Of a stretch of DNA of 64,000 nt, positions 12,848 through 25,087 are shown piece by piece. The notes below the pieces were generated by a model. That model did no database searches. It was given only the letters and a program-made list of their open reading frames with translations, and was not told the origin of the DNA. Every line of letters starts with the position of its first letter. Within the stretch, counting starts at the first letter, position 1. The translations under genes were made by a program, and so were the position numbers. The DNA comes from Siphonodentalium dalli (taxonomy: Eukaryota; Mollusca; Scaphopoda; Gadilida; Siphonodentaliidae): NCBI GenBank assembly GCA_032622095.1, contig CP136063.1, forward strand, positions 13,929,814-13,993,813, in the 5' to 3' direction.

Positions 12848-15239
12848 CAAAAGATTTGAACCTGGGTTGAATATGACATGAGATTTGAACCTGGGTTGAA
12901 TATGACAAGATTTGAACCTGGGTTGAATATGACAAGATTTGAACCTGGGTTGAATATGACATGATTTGAACCTGGGTTGAATATGACACTGATTTGAACC
13001 TGGGTTGAATATGACAAGATTTGAACCTGGGTTGAATATGACATGAGATTTGAACCTGGGTTGAATATGACATGAGATTTGAAACTGGGTTGAATATGAC
13101 AAGATTTGAACCTGGGTTGAATATGACATGAGATTTGAACCTGGGTTGAATATGACAAGATTTGAACCTGGGTTGAATATGACATGAGATTTGAACCTGG
13201 GTTGAATATGACAAGATTTGAACCTGGGTTGAATATGACATTGATTTGAACCTGGGTTGAATATGACATGATTTGAACCTGGGTTGAATATGACATGAGA
13301 TTTGAACCTGGGTTGAATATGACAAGATTTGAACCTGGGTTGAATATGACATGATTTGAACCTGGGTTGAATATGACATGAGATTTGAACCTGGGTTGAA
13401 TATGACAAGATTTGAACCTGGGTTGAATATGACATTGATTTGAACCTGGGTTGAATATGACATTCGATTTGAACCTGGGTTGAATATGACATTCGATTTG
13501 AACCTGGGTTGAATATGACATTCGATTTGAACCTGGGTTGAATATGACATTCGATTTGAACCTGGGTTGAATATGACATTCGATTTGAACCTGGGTTGAA
13601 TATGACATTCGATTTGAACCTGGGTTGAATATGACATTCGATTTGAACCTGGGTTGAATATGACATTCGATTTGAACCTGGGTTGAATATGACATTCGAT
13701 TTGAACCTGGGTTGAATATGACATTCGATTTGAACCTGGGTTGAATATGACATTCGATTTGAACCTGGGTTGAATATGACATGAGATTTGAACCTCGGTT
13801 GAATATGACATGAGATTTGAACCTGGTTGAATATGACATGAGATTTGAACCTGGGTTGAATATGACATGAGATTTGAACCTGGGTTGAATATGACATGAG
13901 ATTTGAACCTCGGTTGAATATGACATGAGATTTGAACCTGGGTTGAATATGACATTCGATTTGAACCTGGGTTGAATATGACATTCGATTTGAACCTGAG
14001 TGGAATATGACATTCGATTTGAACCTGGGTTGAATATGACAAGATTTGAACCTGGGTTGAATATGACATTGATTTGAACCTGGGTTGAATATGACATTCG
14101 ATTTGAACCTGGGTTGAATATGACATTCGATTTGAACCTGGGTTGAATATGACATTCGATTTGAACCTGGGTTGAATATGACATTCGATTTGAACCTGGG
14201 TTGAATATGACATTCGATTTGAACCTGGGTTGAATATGACATTCGATTTGAACCTGGGTTGAATATGACATGAGATTTGAACCTGGGTTGAATATGACAT
14301 TCGATTTGAACCTGGGTTGAATATGACATGAGATTTGAACCTGGGTTGAATATGACATGAGATTTGAACCTCGGTTGAATATGACATGAGATTTGAACCT
14401 GGTTGAATATGACATGAGATTTGAACCTGGGTTGAATATGACATGAGATTTGAACCTGGGTTGAATATGACATGAGATTTGAACCTGGGTTGAATATGAC
14501 ATGAGATTTGAACCTGGGTTGAATATGACATTCGATTTGAACCTGGGTTGAATATGACATGAGATTTGAACCTCGGTTGAATATGACATGAGATTTGAAC
14601 CTGGTTGAATATGACATGAGATTTGAACCTGGGTTGAATATGACATGAGATTTGAACCTGGGTTGAATATGACATGAGATTTGAACCTGGGTTGAATATG
14701 ACATGAGATTTGAACCTGGGTTGAATATGACATTCGATTTGAACCTGGGTTGAATATGACATTCCATTTGAACCTGGGTTGAATATGACATTCGATTTGA
14801 ACCTGGGTTGAATATGACATTCCATTTGAACCTGGGTTGAATATGACATGAGATTTGAACCTGGGTTGAATATGACATGAGATTTGAACCTGGGTTGAAT
14901 ATGACATGAGATTTGAACCTGGGTTGAATATGACATTCGATTTGAACCTGGGTTGAATATGACATTCGATTTGAACCTGGGTTGAATATGACATTTGATT
15001 TGAACCTGGGTTGAATATGACATTCCATTTGAACCTGGGTTGAATATGACATTCGATTTGAACCTGGGTTGAATATGACATTCCATTTGAACCTGGGTTG
15101 AATATGACATGAGATTTGAACCTGGGTTGAATATGACATGAGATTTGAACCTCGGTTGAATATGACATGAGATTTGAACCTCGGTTGAATATGACATGAG
15201 ATTTGAACCTCGGTTGAATATGACATTCGATTTGAAGCT
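12848..15239. repeat. 29-bp satellite array, about 82 units
   Basis: The unit GATTTGAACCTGGGTTGAAT plus ATGACATTC or ATGACATGA repeats almost without divergence for about 2.4 kb. Shorter 27- and 28-base units (ATGACAA, ATGACATT) cluster at the left end (12880-13440). Variants occur in blocks and suggest higher-order duplication. Because 29 is not a multiple of 3 and the minus strand of the unit has no stop in any frame, three long overlapping minus-strand ORFs of over 800 codons appear; I regard these as artefacts of the repeat. Confidence 0.95.
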
Positions 15240-15321
15240 GGCTTAACACATTAAAAATTATAAAAATTGTTAAAGAATGTAAGAAAAAATGGTAAAAAGT
15301 GTTAAAAAATATTTTTTTTAG

Positions 15322-15382
15322 GCCAATGCATTCTCTTATATATGCGAGGCGACCTATGGCATATATAAGAGAATGCATTGGC
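15322..15382. repeat. Perfect 24-bp hairpin
   Basis: GCCAATGCATTCTCTTATAT(ATGC) and its exact complement are separated by 13 bases. The same arm occurs at about 29917 and 34150 inside the palindromic element. Confidence 0.85.
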
Positions 15383-15645
15383 ACAGTGCATAACTGTAAC
15401 CATCACAATGTGGTCAATGAGCTGGTTCCAATGATATCCATATTTGTATGGTTTTATTGAGACAGACCCAAGATATTTTAGGCTGTTGAAGCTTTATTTG
15501 GCCATTTTTTCGCCGGTTTGTTGGGTAAAGGGTTAAGATGAAGAGTTAAGAAAAAGAGAGCCTGTATTTGGGGTTCTCTGACACTAACAAATGAATACAA
15601 GGTTTTGTATATTTTTCTGAATAGAACAAATATATTTAATAGTCC

Positions 15646-16712
15646 GGTCACCAAACCCCAGAAATTCACGAATGCGTGTTTTCGCGTTTTCTCTGCGGAT
15701 TTTATAAATTCAGTTATCCGACATCGAGATTTTATCGGCTGGCCATCTGTCAGCCTTGAGCAAAATTGTTTTATAGCGCCCTAAAAAAAGTATACCCCAC
15801 CCCCAAATTTGTTCCCAGTTATTTGAAATTTGTCGCAAATTCACATGACTAATCTCGTATAATATATACAAGTGTATATATTTTCATGAAGCTAAGACAT
15901 TATGACACTAGTTTGGGCCAAAATTGAATCTCACCATCCAAGATGGCCTCCAAAATGGTCGCCGGAAGTTAAAATATATCATTTTTTCACATATATCTTC
16001 TAGATCAGTTCATGCTTTTTGGAACTGGTTGAGTAATATAACTTTATTTTGTATTTTGTATATTAAATAATCATTGGAGCAATTAAATATGCAATTATTG
16101 GGGTCCTACCCGCTTGTGATCCCTCAAAAATTCGATTTTACAGAACGCGGTATAAATTTTCACAAATAAATCACAACTGGGATTCTAGTCATATTTCAAC
16201 AAGAAATGAACAGAAGGTTGCAATTAACTGAGGCATACCATTACCTATGAATATTCCAACTCACTTGAACCAAAATTCTTACTTTGGCTCAAAATGGCTG
16301 CCAAAATGGTCGCCAAAATATGGAAAATGGTAAATATTGCCCTAGGGTGGCCTGCAATTGCTTACAAGTTGTGGTTGATGTACAAAATTGGCTATTATTC
16401 TTTCTATACATTGAATACTAACATGTCTGCTGCACCATGGTTAATTGTTACTGTTGTCATTGTTGTCACTGTTGTTACTGTTGTCATTCTTCTAACCGGT
16501 TAACCATCAGGGTTAACCGGATTTCAACCGGTTAACCGCTAATTTCTAGCGGACTTCTCTCACACTAATTATGTCGACATTATGCCATGCTCCAGGGACA
16601 AACCTAGGTGAGAAATAGTAGCTGAAATAAAGACCTTATTCACGGCATTTAACGATATTCAAAAACACGCATTCACCGTTCTTTTGCTGGCTCTCGTGAT
16701 GGGGAATGAGCA
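15646..16712. other. No gene seen; degenerate repeats
   Basis: Contains ATGGCTGCCAAAATGGTCGCC-type words and, at 16493-16545, clustered AACCGGTTAACC motifs that recur at 18355-18405. The ORF at 16294-16503 covers these words and is not supported as a gene. Confidence 0.4.
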
Positions 16713-16722
16713 AGTGAAATTT

Positions 16723-17654
16723 TAGTCCAAGTCTTCTCGTACTAAAACCGGCTAAGATATTGGGATGGAGGTGCCGGTCTTTAGTCCGAGTTCCAGGCCC
16801 ATGGTCTCCTTTGACACGAGTTAATCGTTAGTGACCCGCTCAAATAAAACCACAATTATATGAAATAAAATATCACAATTGCTACAATAAACGGATAGTT
16901 TCCGCAGAAGACATGCTATTTGATCTGAAACCCACATCGGTTGTGAATTGAAAGCGGTAATTTAATGTGAAAAGAAACTTTTGCCGCAGTGTTTACATAT
17001 TTTTTAAAGTATGCGAACTCAGTTGACCTTGCGAACTGCGTTCGGCATTTTCCGGTGAAAATATTCCGTAGATTTTCAATCAACCACGCACGATGAATTC
17101 TCCATTGTAATCGTAATTATACGTGACAATAAATAAATTATTACATAGATTAAATACATATTGAAGATATAAATGTAATACATTAAATAAATTACGGGAA
17201 TTATAACCATCTCACAGTTTAAAACAGTGTAAACACAATGACCATTAGAATATCATGGGGGCCGCCATTTTGTTTGTATCGAAATTCGTCTCGGCCAAAA
17301 ACAAACACCGGACAATGCCGAAGTTCTTCGGAACCTGAGTTCGGCTTTCAGTTAAGTAAACAAACAGAAAAAACAGCGATGTTGGTGACAATCAACCGGA
17401 ATATTCTATGCGTAATTTAACATGAAAGTTAGATTATTATACACCATTATGACCATGATATGTCTCTCTTTCCGATGTATATAGCATCATGTATTGATTC
17501 ATTAGGTAAATCGAGTAAAATACACCACAGATTCCCGCCACAGATCGTGGGCGTAACTCGTGTGATAGGATTGGTATGCAAGCGGGCTGGGACTAAAAAC
17601 AGCAAATCGCCATCCCAATATCTTAGCTGGTTTTAGTACAAGAAGACTGGGACT
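16723..17654. mobile_element. Mutator-like non-autonomous DNA transposon (MITE)
   Basis: About 45-bp terminal inverted repeats begin AGTCCAAGTCTTCTCGTACT at the left and end in the complementary sequence at 17654. The element is flanked by the direct repeat AGTGAAATTT (16713-16722 and 17655-17664). A long terminal repeat with a 9-10-bp target duplication fits the Mutator/MULE superfamily. There is no transposase gene. Relatives in this window are 333-1065, 24196-24234 and 48637-48745. Confidence 0.8.
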
Positions 17655-17669
17655 AGTGAAATTTGTGAA

Positions 17670-18950
17670 TGGCAGGGGAGATCGCTTATTTGCCGTGATC
17701 AGCATATGTTTGGGCATTTGTAAAACGAGTAAAAAGCATCAATTTCCTTGATAAAAGGGAAGATCATTAAAGAAGTTTTGGGTTGCTTCAACTACGATGT
17801 CTGTTTGGTCACTCAATTGAATTGATCATATTAGATAACAACAGGGAGGATCGAAGAACGGGAAGAGTGAAGACATTGTGCAGCTGATCTCAATCTTCAA
17901 ACTTTGTCGACTTACATAGTTTTTATAAACCCCACTGTAAAACAGTTTTATATATAGTATGTTGTGGTGTGATTGCAATTTGAATCCATGTTGCTTCGTA
18001 CAGTATTAACTATTAAGTTACGAAAGCACGCATTGCCACACAACGCCACTTTTACGTTGTCACTTCCTTGTGTGCATTCAGACTTGATACACAGTGACTG
18101 CACACATGCTTTTGTCGGAAGAAAACTTCAAAGGGTCGGAATTGATTGAAGGTCGCCTACACTTCCAGACAGTTCGAGAATTGCTACTAAGTATCTGATA
18201 CTACCGCGTGTACCAATTAATGCTTGCATTGCACTCTACTATCGGTGACACAGGATTTAGTATTAGTTTTGCATCATTTAACCTAATATTTTTGATTATT
18301 CACGTTCACATTCAACTGACCACGGGATGCGGCTACGTCCGGTTCATTTTTTTCTAACCGGTTACGTCGCTAACCGGATGCTAACCGGTTAACCATCTAA
18401 CCGTTTCAGCTCTACAAAAATGGCAGCCAAAATGTCTACAAAATGGGCGAAAAAGTCCTTTTGAGATCATACTTAACACAATACTCAAACAGGAGCTAAC
18501 ATTTGACAGATATATGTAGCATTACATTGATATCTTTCGTTTTCCCGAAGACAAGGGGCAGAGTTGTAGAAGAAATGTACACGAATAAGTAGCCCGATTG
18601 GCGAAACCCTATACTGAACTACATGGTGTGTCTGCATCTCCTTCGTTCAACTGAGCTACTCTGCCATCTGTCCCCGAATACGTCTGTTCATTACAACACG
18701 CAATTGTTGCATTACAAGCACAAAATATTGTACATGTCAATCAAGAAGATCTACACCCGCACCTGTAAGTTTTGCAAGGCGGTATACTCGAACAGGAACA
18801 CCGAACCATGCACAAAACCGTGTTGGGGGCAACCAGTACACCAGTTGGAAGAGTCACAGGTGATAACATTTTTAAAACCAAAATTTGTAGCATCCAATTG
18901 TGGGGGACAAGGTCTAAAGCATGTTTCCAAATGCATACTTAGAAATGTGC
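17670..18950. other. No gene seen
   Basis: No domain or signal recognised. An AACCGGTTAACC cluster lies at 18355-18405. The ORF at 18623-18958 has several cysteines but no family pattern. Confidence 0.35.
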
Positions 18951-18959
18951 GCGTTTGAT

Positions 18960-20600
18960 GTTCTCTGTGAATGCTTCGGTAGTTGGAGGTAGGTTACACA
19001 GACTAGGAACATGGGTGGCGTGTATGAGTATACAGTGAGTTGCTGAATTGCCCTGTGTGAGGTGTATATGCAAGTGTGGAACTTATGAGTGGTCGTGTGT
19101 GCGGAAATTGGCATACCTGGAAGGGCTCACAATTGGTGAGGTGTATATGTATACCTGGATTGACTCTATGGTCATGTATATGGTGAATATGTATAGATGT
19201 AGTGGTTGTATGGCCCATGATGAGGTGTCACCATGAATACGATGAGTGATTGTATGATCGTGAATGTGGTGAATTATTTAGAATACCGGTATGTATACAT
19301 ACAGTGACTATATGGTAATGTGTCACGTGTAGGAGTATACCTGGTGTCCATGCATTGTGACTCGTAGCTGTATCGTCATTTGTGGTATGTGCGGGTATAA
19401 CCAAGTATGGCTGTATAGTCAGGTGTACGTGTATAAATTGGTTGACTATATTGTCGTGTGTGGTGTTTATGTACATATGGAGTGACTGAGGTAATGGGTG
19501 GGTTGCACATGTGTATGGGTGGCTATCGCAACTCAAGGATATGTTAATAAATAGAGAGGTCATGTCAGAGAGTTCTCCATCTTGATGATGTTTATGTAGA
19601 TGGGGAAACGTTAAATGTGGAAAGTGATAGCCACCCGCTATCACACAGTCATTCCATATATACACAAACACCACAAACATAACAAGACCCACTGTATAGT
19701 GTATACACATATATCTGACCCATGACCACAGATGTGCATACAGCCATGAGTCACAGTGCAGGCACAACGGGTATACTCATAAACATGACCCATAACCAAC
19801 CCATAACCATATAGTCACTCCTTGTATACTCCTTCACATCACCATTGGCCATCCCCCTGTATACCTATTATACACACACATGGTCAAATAGACATTCAAT
19901 ATATACATCAACACCATAATAATGGCAATGGAGTCACTCCGTGTATACATACATGTACATGTGTATGCACCTCACCAATGGCCACATTGCCACTCGCTTC
20001 ATACATATACCCTCACCCATGACACCTGGTATACTCCTGCACCTGACATATGGCCTTATAGTCACACCGTCATCCTTGTATACATATTCACCTCATCATT
20101 GGCCATGTCACTCACTGTATCCCTATTTGTCACACCATAGCCGAATTGCCACTCAAGATATACTAATACACCCCAGCCATGTCAGTATAGTCACTCCATG
20201 TGTGCATATGTGCACCATCCATGGCCATATAGCCACTCGCTATATACACATTCACCTCGCCCATGACCATATAGCAACACATGTGTATACCCGCATAACC
20301 TAAACATGGCCATACTGCCACGAGTCGCCAAGCAAGAACATCAGGTATAGTCATACACATGACCATTTAGTCACACCCTGCATAGATATTCATTACATTT
20401 ATAATCATACAGTTACTCATTGTATACCTACTCAACTCACCATTGACCATACAGTCACTAACTGTATACATATTTCACACAGTCATATAACCACAACGCA
20501 GTGTATAATCACACATGCCATCCGTGATCATACAGCTAATCCCTGTACACCCACCGATAATACATCCACGAGATATATACATATACATGTACATCCCATC
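18960..20600. repeat. Degenerate satellite of about 42 bp, orientation switch near 19600
   Basis: The unit, read as CCATATAGTCACTCCGTGTA then TACCTATTCACATCATTCATGA, is recognisable throughout. From about 18960 to 19560 it lies in reverse complement, and from about 19630 onward in the forward sense. The junction contains a short unrelated segment. ORFs here are satellite translations. Confidence 0.75.
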
Positions 20601-20604
20601 CGTT

Positions 20605-21943
20605 AGGCCTAAAAAAAAGACGTTTGTTTGCGCTAACCCGACCGACCCTATTTTAAACTCCCAACCCTAAACTTTTTATTGCCATTGCAAAAAAAAAAAG
20701 TGGACAAAAAAAAAAAAAAAAAAAAAATTATTTAAATTTTTTTTTCTTTCAGTTTAGGTCCCAATTCATATCATAACAAGATGCAAAACTTTTATAAATA
20801 TTGACATAAAAAATTTAAGTTTACAAAAAGATTTAAGTTCAACAATTGGAATCATACTGTAAAGTATGTTTGGCATTATCTAGCTTCCATCTGTGAAAAC
20901 TTCAAATATTTTCAGTTCAGGTTTGTTATCATTCAGCCTTCAGACTTCAGTATTTCAATCAAATACAGTACAGGAACATTAACAATTTGATCGAATCAAC
21001 CTGGTTATAACTTATCAGATGGGATCTCATAATACCAAATGAATAATTAATATAGAGATCAGTACTATAAATAGTAATTACTAACTTAATAGACATTGTT
21101 TCTGTACTACATGTAGTATATTATGTATGTGTCTTACTTGAATTTTATAAAATAGCCAATTATATTAATTAGAGTGATAATGGTAAGTCTCATTTCAAGC
21201 AGGATAAGCATAATCCATTGAACCAAAAGATATCTGACAATGACTTATAAGCATTTCCAATCCATACATATATAAAAAAATTCCAAAGTTATGCTTGAGA
21301 AACTTGATCAAATTGACCTCTCAGCAAAATTCAAAATACTGACTCAAAGTGTCCTAGATTAGCTCTAAATGCAATGGATTTTCAAAATTTTTCCAGGGGA
21401 GAACCCCCACCATCAGCAGGGGGGGGTCATCCCTCCCAAACCTTCCTCCGCTCAGGCCTTCAGGTTATGCCTTCGGCATATCATTGCCAAAAATCAGGTG
21501 TCCCCAAAAAATACCTAGATCCTTCACTGAATGCGGAGGAGAAGGTAGTGTTGTGAAGCCATCATTAAGAGATCGGTACAAGATGGTCACTCCAATATGT
21601 GAACAGTGCAGTGGCGCTGGACTGACTCCAGTTGTCGCCAGACCATATGGGAAATATTAGGATTATCAAAGACTATATTAGTATATAGACTGGTATACGG
21701 TATATGTAAATATTAAAGCATACCGGTATGTAAGATTGAATTGGAGTTTCTAGTTCCTCTGTCATCTGGGTTAACCTTATTGGGGCTAAGAAGTGCATAG
21801 TTTGGGTTATTGACAAGTATTATACAATTATTTTTAAAGATACTGAAAAAAAAATTAACAAAAAAAAAAAAGTTAAGCCTACCTACCTACCCTAATTTTT
21901 TTCAGCTCGTTAGCGGAAACAAATGTATATTTTTTTTAGGCCT
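20605..21943. mobile_element. DNA-transposon derivative with AGGCCTAAAA ends
   Basis: It begins AGGCCTAAAAAAAAGACGTT and ends in TTTTTTTTAGGCCT, with inner arm segments GCGCTAAC / GTTAGCG. It interrupts the 42-bp satellite, which resumes at 21944. The interior is AT-rich without a transposase. A solo right end of a relative lies at about 27180-27276. Confidence 0.6.
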
Positions 21944-22350
21944 TATCACAATGACACTCCCTATATGCCCACATGATAATGTCCACCCAGATTACTCCAG
22001 GTATGCATATACACTTCAATCATGACAGTACGGTCATTCCATACATGTATATATCACACACATTATCCGTAACCATAAAATCACCCACTATTTATCCACA
22101 CACCCCATCCATGATCATACATACAACACATGTACATCTCACCATGACCTTACAGTCACTCCATATATACATAATGAATACATAGATTACCATGTAGCTA
22201 TATCCATACACCACATCAATGTCCATACAGTCACACCGGGTGCACCCGTACATGATACACACAATCATACATAATACAGTCACTCTATGCATACCGATTA
22301 ACCCCACACCTGACCATGACCTCTCCCTGTATACCTATACATCTTACTAT
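21944..22350 (+). repeat. 42-bp satellite, continued
   Basis: Forward-sense units (CATACAGTCACTCC ... TATACATA) continue from 20600 after the inserted element. Confidence 0.65.
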
Positions 22351-22557
22351 TGCAGGGTTTCCGCCAGGCCGGCTGTGAGTCCGTCCCACGGACCCATTCC
22401 CCCCGTCAGTCGTTGCATGAAATCCCGCTCATACACAAATAAATGACGTTATTAAAAACTTTTTCAGTCTTGTCTGTGTCGACAGGCTATATATCTACTA
22501 GTAGTTATCTACACTTATTTTCATTAATATTGACAAAATGAAATTGACACAGTCCAT

Positions 22558-23168
22558 TCAAAATATTTTGAGTCGAATTTGAATATTTACAGGGGCCTAC
22601 AGCCACGGCATATTAATTATTGATTATATATGGGCTTGGTCTGTTCCGTGATTTTCTCCCCAACCCCTGGACCGATTTCAATCAAATTTTGTGTTGTGAC
22701 TATAGGTACAGCGGTGGATGTTATAATTGCTCTAGCGTTAAAATTTTTCATTTAAAAATTATCAATTTTTATTCAATATTTTAAAATATTCAATTTGTTT
22801 GGTTCAATTCAAAATTATTAGTTTGATAAAGCTAGCACTTACCAGGAAAACCTGTCAGTGATATGGAGATGTTGCCAGTATCAAGCTACCCACTCTCACT
22901 TAATTGTCTCAAATTGAATCGACGTTGGTTGTTTGACCTACATGTACTACTTCTTCCATGTTTGATCTCATCTGCAAAAGATTTTAACCTGGGTTGAATA
23001 TGACATTTTTTCACGGAAAACAAATTAGCAGATCAACTGGAGCTGATGTCTTTATTAAGATGAAGAGTTAAGAAAAAGAGAGCCTGTATTTGGAAATTTT
23101 GGTTTTCTCTCACACTAACATATGAATACCAGGTTTTGTATATTTTTCCGAAGAGAACAAATATAAAT
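22558..23168 (+). repeat. Second copy of the dispersed repeat, unexpanded
   Basis: Collinear with 12441-15645 on both sides, but carrying only one satellite unit (22979-23006, ATTTTAACCTGGGTTGAATA...). It serves as the ancestral-like state of the 29-bp array. Confidence 0.75.
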
Positions 23169-23169
23169 A

Positions 23170-23556
23170 ATTTATTAAACAGTATGATTTTCAATAATTA
23201 TTTCACAAGTATCAAGAACATGTTGTTTTCGTAATACTTGATGCCGATTAAGTTATCAATGGCTGAATCGCTTATGAAAACAATATTGTTTTATTTACAA
23301 CATCGTAAAATAAGCACATTTCTCAGCACAGGAACGACACTCCACCAATACTGAAAGAATTTCCCCAATTTCTGTTGCCTGTATTGTGTTTTGAAGTGTG
23401 ATATTTTGGTACATTTTTCGAAAATCGACCATGCTTTGTCACTAGATGGAGTCAGGAATTACGCTATAGTGATGAGCCGATTGTCAAATAGAGCCTTGTG
23501 CCGATTGCCAATTATTTGAGATCACAATCGGCCGATTCGAATTATTGTAATAATTA
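23170..23556. other. No gene seen
   Basis: AT-rich DNA without recognised features. Confidence 0.35.
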
Positions 23557-23558
23557 TA

Positions 23559-23929
23559 CCCTGCTGGACAAAACAAGTGTCCACTTAACCGTGGTGTGGT
23601 TAGCATTGCCACCGCAGCCGAAATGCAACTACACCGCAGCTCCACCGGCTAACTACAGTTGGGCCGCGGTGTACTTGCCATTCAGCAATGGTGTAGATGC
23701 CGTGGTGTACGTTCATTAAACTGAAAACAGACAATACAAACCAGAAATCTAACCATGGTGTACATGCCATTAGGCCGCATTGTAGTTGCCTTTCGAGGTG
23801 TACTTGCCTTTTGGCCGCAGTGTACATGCCGTTCGGCTGCGGTGCTCAACTGCAGTTACAAACTCTGACACCGCGGCTGAACGGCAAATACACCGCAGTG
23901 CCAATGGACACTTGTTTTGTCCAGCAGGG
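23559..23929. mobile_element. 371-bp MITE with TA target site
   Basis: Inverted ends CCCTGCTGGACAAAACAAGT / ACTTGTTTTGTCCAGCAGGG are flanked by TA on both sides (23557-23558, 23930-23931). This fits the Tc1/mariner type or another TA-inserting group. The interior repeats GCCGCGGTGTACTTGCC-like words on both strands. A truncated relative starts at 24121. Confidence 0.8.
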
Positions 23930-24120
23930 TACCAAAATATGTTATAATATGCGTTATATACTACGTCGATTTGGAAGCAACAGCTTCAGTAATATACAAG
24001 TATACATAGGTATACGTTTCGGTGAGTATAAAGGTAGGTATGAGTGGACATGTGAACGAATTTCTGACAACCAATACAAATATTATATTATGCTCAATTC
24101 ACCGTGGATTTCTGTCTATA

Positions 24121-24180
24121 CCCTGCTGGACAAAACAAGTGTCCATTGACACCGCGGTGTATTTGCCGTTTGGCCTATAT
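24121..24180 (+). repeat. Truncated end of the TA-type MITE
   Basis: CCCTGCTGGACAAAACAAGT after a TA, followed by about 35 bases of related interior. There is no second end. Confidence 0.7.
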
Positions 24181-24195
24181 TCACTAGATAGAGGC

Positions 24196-24234
24196 TAGTC
24201 CAAGTATTCTCGTACTAAAACCGGCTAAGATATG
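24196..24234 (+). repeat. Solo terminal repeat of the Mutator-like MITE
   Basis: TAGTCCAAGTATTCTCGTAC followed by TAAAACCGGCTAAGATAT, one mismatch from the element at 16723. No partner end is nearby. Confidence 0.65.
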
Positions 24235-24749
24235 CTTGTTGACAACAACAAATCCTGCATGCCACTCAGATTATACAGCAAACAACTCCAAATTTACAAG
24301 TCCCTGGATTCCAATCAAAAAACGTTTAGTAACAGTTTCACACAACATTTATTTTGTCATTTACTTCCCGATCGGTTTATATTATTAGCTTTTCTGAGCT
24401 TTTCACCTTTATTTTTTCATTTGTTTTCAGAGAAGCGACGGAAGTGCCCTGCCACACCTTTGTGAAATGGTGAAGCTGATAATTCGCCATCCTCAGCCCG
24501 GGAAATTAATTGATAAACGTTGAATAATCAATATATCGTTGCTAAATTCCACACAATTCAACATATACATGTATACTTGTTTTTAAATCTACAAATGTCA
24601 AAAACATATAGTTGAGACCATTTGTAGGAAGATCAATTTGGCATATCAGTCGGAACTATTTCCCTCCAGCCACGCGCAACGATATTCAATGTTTGTTTGT
24701 AGACAAAACTATTACGAGAAAATCATCTAAGTTGCAGTTGAATATCGAT

Positions 24750-25085
24750 GGTACCGCTATTCTCAAAGTAATTGACCAGAAAAACGGGGTGATACCCCGG
24801 TCATGACCGCGGTGATACCGGTAATAAACGGTAGCAGTATCGAGACGGTCATGGCGGTGGAGTTACGGTATTGGGCGATAATGATACCGCGGTCTTTTAG
24901 CGGGCACCGCATTAATTTTGTTGAATACCGCAGTGATTTTCATGGAACTCTTTGAGGGGAGGTATTTACTCACACATACTTGTTCGCGTTAACAAGCGGT
25001 ATCAGTACCGCGGTATTGGAGGATACCGCGGTATAGTACCGCCATATTAACGGGGTGACACCACGTTATTGGTGGTCAATTACTT
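24750..25085. repeat. GGTAT-rich inverted-repeat element
   Basis: The ends share AAAGTAATTGACCA in inverted orientation (24766 and 25085). The interior is full of ACCGCGGT and GGTATCAC words. A reverse-complement relative lies at 55118-55374. Confidence 0.6.
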
Positions 25086-25087
25086 TA

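Larger units (their letters stand above)
12441..15645 (+). repeat. Dispersed repeat hosting an expanded satellite
   Basis: The left flank (12441-12850, GGGGCCTACAGCCACGGCAT and onward) and right flank (15530-15640, AAGATGAAGAGTTAAGAAAA and onward) both recur, in the same order and orientation, at 22558-23010 and 23058-23165. The two copies share the outside sequence but differ greatly in the number of internal 29-bp units. Confidence 0.75.

Noticed and set aside
12848-15239. CRISPR-like array of 29-bp direct repeats
   Set aside because: The repeats are contiguous without unique spacers, in a eukaryotic repeat context.
12765-15384. Three overlapping minus-strand ORFs of 810-847 codons
   Set aside because: They are translations of the 29-bp satellite in three frames, all repeating the same 29-residue pattern. 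No unique domain.
17502-17717. 71-residue minus-strand ORF reading VLKPAKILGW
   Set aside because: Translation of the Mutator-like terminal repeat.
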